5,320 nt of DNA from Acidobacteriota bacterium. GTDB taxonomy: Bacteria; Acidobacteriota; Blastocatellia; Pyrinomonadales; Pyrinomonadaceae. Under the pieces are notes generated by a model. The model saw only the letters and a list, made by a program, of their open reading frames with translations. It searched no databases and was not told the origin of the DNA. Location of the stretch: assembly GCA_020201365.1 (NCBI GenBank), contig JAIVGV010000197.1:1-5320 (forward strand). The letters run 5' to 3'. A program made the position numbers and the translations under genes. This document shows positions 4,307-5,320 of this stretch, one piece after another. The first letter of the stretch is position 1. Every line of letters starts with the position of its first letter.

Positions 4307-5320
4307 TCAGCGAACGTAGATCGGGTTCGAGATGATCCACGGCTTCGCGTCGAGCGGCGCGGGCAGTTGCGGCAGGTAGCACTCGACGCGATAGACGCCG
4401 CGCTCGCCGACCGCCCACTCACCCTCCCTCGCCGCCCTTTCATCAAACTTCCTCCCGTCCTTCACGACCACGATCCGGCTCTCGACGGGCACGGAGACTC
4501 TTAAACGCACGCCGCTTGCGAGCGCGATCTCGTCGCCCATGATTTTCGACTCCGCGCCGTTCGTCGCCGTGAAGCGGAAGCCCGTGGCGTCGGCGAGCAC
4601 GTCGAAGGAGACGTAAGCGTGACCGTTGGCGAGCGCGGCGAGGAGCGACGCGGTGTCGAAGGTCTGATCGCGCGGGACGAGGGCGTGCGTGCGGACGACG
4701 CGGAAGGAGCGCTCGTATGGGTCGAGCTTGATCCGGAAGAGCGGCTTGCCCGTCAAATCTTGTAGAGAGACGCCGACGTTCGCGTGCGCGTCGTTGCCCG
4801 CGACGGCGACGACGCGGCGACCTTGCGCGGTGAGCTCGTCCCACCTCTGCAAGTTCTCCGTCGGCGCTTCGTAGAAGCGCGTCCAGAGGAGCGCGGGGAA
4901 GCGGCGGTACGACCAGAGCCCGTCGAAGAAGAGGGAGAGCTTGTGGATGTGTTTCGCGTTGGCGTGGAGGTTGTAGATCTCCATGCCGTCGAAGCCGCGC
5001 GCCGCCTGCCAGCTCTCGAACGTCTCCGGGTGCGCGACGAAGACGAGATCGCCCGCCGCCTTGGCGCGATCAATCAGCGTCTGCGTCGGGACAGCGCCGC
5101 CCGTGACCGGCAAGTTTGCCTGCGCGTCGTCGTTCGACCTCGCGTTGCCGCCGAAGGTGAGCAGGCGGTCGCGCTCGGACTCGGCGGTCTCGTTGCCCGC
5201 GACGAAGAGCACGCCGTCGTGGACGCCGGAGAGCGTCGCCGCGCGCGTGTCCGTCAGGCGCGAAGGGTGCTCGGTCATGACGACGAAGGCGAGACCGCTC
5301 GCTCGCGCGCCTTCGACGAC
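4307..5320 (-). CDS. PHP-domain metal-dependent phosphoesterase, 5'-truncated
   Basis: The frame is open to the right edge of the window. The 14 codons before the Met at 5278 read as conserved family sequence (ASGLAFVVMTEH), so that Met is internal and the real start lies beyond 5320. The PHP (polymerase and histidinol phosphatase) fold is shown by TEH (residues 2-4 from that Met, in place of the usual TDH), GNE (28-30), VAHPE (81-85), GFDGMEIYN (95-103) and GNDAH (161-165). These are the expected metal-ligand positions; the first HxH motif must lie off the window. Residues about 206-225 form a helical 'TASLLAALANGHAYVSFD' segment, and about 230-323 form a beta-rich C-terminal part ending in SNPIYVR, typical of stand-alone PHP hydrolases. 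The substrate is unknown. The gene converges on ctaA and ends before a GC-rich hairpin. Confidence 0.92.
   Translation of the reverse strand, partial: VVEGARASGLAFVVMTEHPSRLTDTRAATLSGVHDGVLFVAGNETAESERDRLLTFGGNARSNDDAQANLPVTGGAVPTQTLIDRAKAAGDLVFVAHPETFESWQAARGFDGMEIYNLHANAKHIHKLSLFFDGLWSYRRFPALLWTRFYEAPTENLQRWDELTAQGRRVVAVAGNDAHANVGVSLQDLTGKPLFRIKLDPYERSFRVVRTHALVPRDQTFDTASLLAALANGHAYVSFDVLADATGFRFTATNGAESKIMGDEIALASGVRLRVSVPVESRIVVVKDGRKFDERAAREGEWAVGERGVYRVECYLPQLPAPLDAKPWIISNPIYVR

Noticed and set aside
4111..4335. 74-codon frame starting at TTG right after the promoter-like element
   Set aside because: The TTG overlaps the -10 region, so it would not be on the transcript from that promoter. 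It runs through the hairpins and into the PHP gene antisense, with no protein-like pattern.

Overview
The window is GC-rich throughout, with G or C at most third codon positions. It carries ordinary bacterial chromosomal genes and shows no phage, plasmid, IS or CRISPR signature. Three things loosely suggest a soil-type Acidobacteriota (Blastocatellia/Pyrinomonadaceae-like) genome: a sensor kinase with a Y_Y_Y-like region before the membrane helix, a CtaA of the 'GAYVRAS...GCGSHWP' type, and an intergenic CGCAGAGG repeat. This is an inference from protein style, not a taxonomic proof.

Layout from left to right. Positions 1-921 (+) hold the 3' end of a NarL/LytS-type sensor histidine kinase. 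Positions 962-1513 (+) encode a YdjM/DUF457-type membrane-bound metal-dependent hydrolase. A short gap (1514-1589) carries imperfect CGCAGAGG-type repeats running into the ribosome binding site of the next gene. Positions 1590-2495 (+) encode a TIGR01777-family SDR epimerase, which overlaps by 4 nt a small four-helix membrane protein (2492-2920, +). A perfect 10-bp inverted repeat whose loop contains TATAAT lies at 2929-2958, just upstream of a heme A synthase gene (ctaA, 3017-3930, +). That gene is broken: its reading frame shifts at about 3176-3190 and roughly 25-35 codons that the family normally has are absent, including the first conserved EFxHR-type histidine motif.

The 376-bp stretch 3931-4306 has no convincing gene. 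It holds a TTGACA-17 bp-TAAACT promoter-like element in the only AT-rich patch of the region, followed by three strong hairpins. It separates ctaA from a convergent, 5'-truncated PHP-domain phosphoesterase gene (4307-5320, -).

The genes do not form one pathway. The only tight unit is the epimerase/membrane-protein pair. The most notable points are the ctaA lesion (real pseudogene or assembly error), the palindrome around the -10 box, and the possible small RNA or terminator cluster between the convergent genes. I saw no clear evidence of a novel defence or mobile system.
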